Source of the DNA: Phycisphaerales bacterium
Lineage (GTDB): Bacteria > Planctomycetota > Phycisphaerae > Phycisphaerales > SM1A02
Reading direction: 5' to 3'
Length of the DNA stretch: 5,446 nt
NCBI GenBank assembly: GCA_022447165.1
Contig: JAKVBR010000120.1
Location: forward strand, 1 to 5,446
Positions 5,099-5,446 of this stretch are shown piece after piece. The notes under the pieces are model-generated. The model did not search any database. It saw only the letters and a list, made by a program, of their open reading frames with translations, and had not been told where the DNA came from. How positions within the stretch are numbered: position 1 is the stretch's first letter; each line of letters starts with the position of its first letter. The position numbers and the translations under genes are program-made.

Positions 5099-5446
5099 AT
5101 GAACCGTTTGACTTTCTATTTGATTTGTGTCTTCTTTGTAGCAAGTGGTTGCTCTTCAAAGCAAGTCATGACTTTTCCCCAAAGAACGCTTGAAACTGCG
5201 GGACCAGTTGCAGTCGATGTCCAATCGTTTGCTGGCGATGTCACCGTCATCGTTGATGAGTCGCTTCAAAACGCCACAATTGATGTGGTTCAACGAATTG
5301 AAGCATACACAGAAAACGAAGAACCAGTCAAGCAAATCAGTTGGACATGTCAGATTGATCGATCATCCTCAGGTGAAATCCTCATATTGGCACTCAATTG
5401 TGATTCAAATCCACTTCAGACTGTGTTTGCAGATGCCGTCGTGCGA
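5099..5446 (+). CDS. putative lipoprotein with a DUF4097-like start (partial, 3' end missing)
   Basis: The frame is open from ATG 5099 to the window edge (116 codons seen). Residues 1-18 form a lipoprotein signal: a short charged start (M-N-R), a hydrophobic core (L-T-F-Y-L-I-C-V-F-F-V), then A-S-G-C with Cys18 as the likely lipidated residue. Ala at the -3 position is less usual than Leu but accepted. After a linker, V-A-V-D-V-Q-S-F-A-G-D-V-T-V-I-V-D (41-57) begins a beta-rich region resembling the repeating strands of DUF4097 putative adhesin domains, with a central G-D-V-T-V. Two further cysteines (W-T-C at residue 85 and N-C at 102) could pair in the periplasm. It is divergent from thiC and shares the palindrome region. 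The envelope location is well supported, the domain call only moderately. Confidence 0.75.
   Translation, partial: MNRLTFYLICVFFVASGCSSKQVMTFPQRTLETAGPVAVDVQSFAGDVTVIVDESLQNATIDVVQRIEAYTENEEPVKQISWTCQIDRSSSGEILILALNCDSNPLQTVFADAVVR

Overview
The window looks like ordinary chromosomal sequence from a Gram-negative bacterium. It contains the last residues of an outer-membrane beta-barrel protein, a lipoprotein and a bacterial thiamine-pathway enzyme. Most genes here lack a clear Shine-Dalgarno sequence, and only the last gene has a good one. This would fit a planctomycete-like or related lineage, but that placement is inference and weak. No mobile element, CRISPR array, tRNA or rRNA was seen.

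Layout. Positions 1-99 are the 3' end of a DUF481-type outer-membrane protein. Positions 100-500 hold no convincing protein gene. Instead, 242-475 can fold into a fully nested set of helices ending in a strong rho-independent terminator (456-481), with a weak promoter candidate at 168-197. This is the most unusual part of the window: either a free-standing small RNA or a terminator-controlled leader of the next gene. A protein of unknown function follows (501-1133). After a short spacer with a 13-bp hairpin come two genes 3 nt apart: an AtoE-family short-chain fatty acid transporter (1230-2612) and a crotonase-family protein (2616-3353). The crotonase lacks both glutamates of classical enoyl-CoA hydratases. 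On the opposite strand, tail to tail with only 1 nt between, lies thiC (3355-5061), which makes the pyrimidine half of thiamine. A perfect 19-bp palindrome sits in the 37-nt gap between thiC and a divergent lipoprotein gene (5099 to the window end).

How the genes work together. The transporter and crotonase probably form a transcription unit for uptake or efflux of short-chain acids such as acetoacetate or butyrate and for the matching acyl-CoA chemistry; leucine breakdown is one possible setting. thiC shows no TPP riboswitch. Its likely promoter overlaps the palindrome and places the transcript start almost at the ATG, so control by a DNA-binding protein is more plausible than RNA control.
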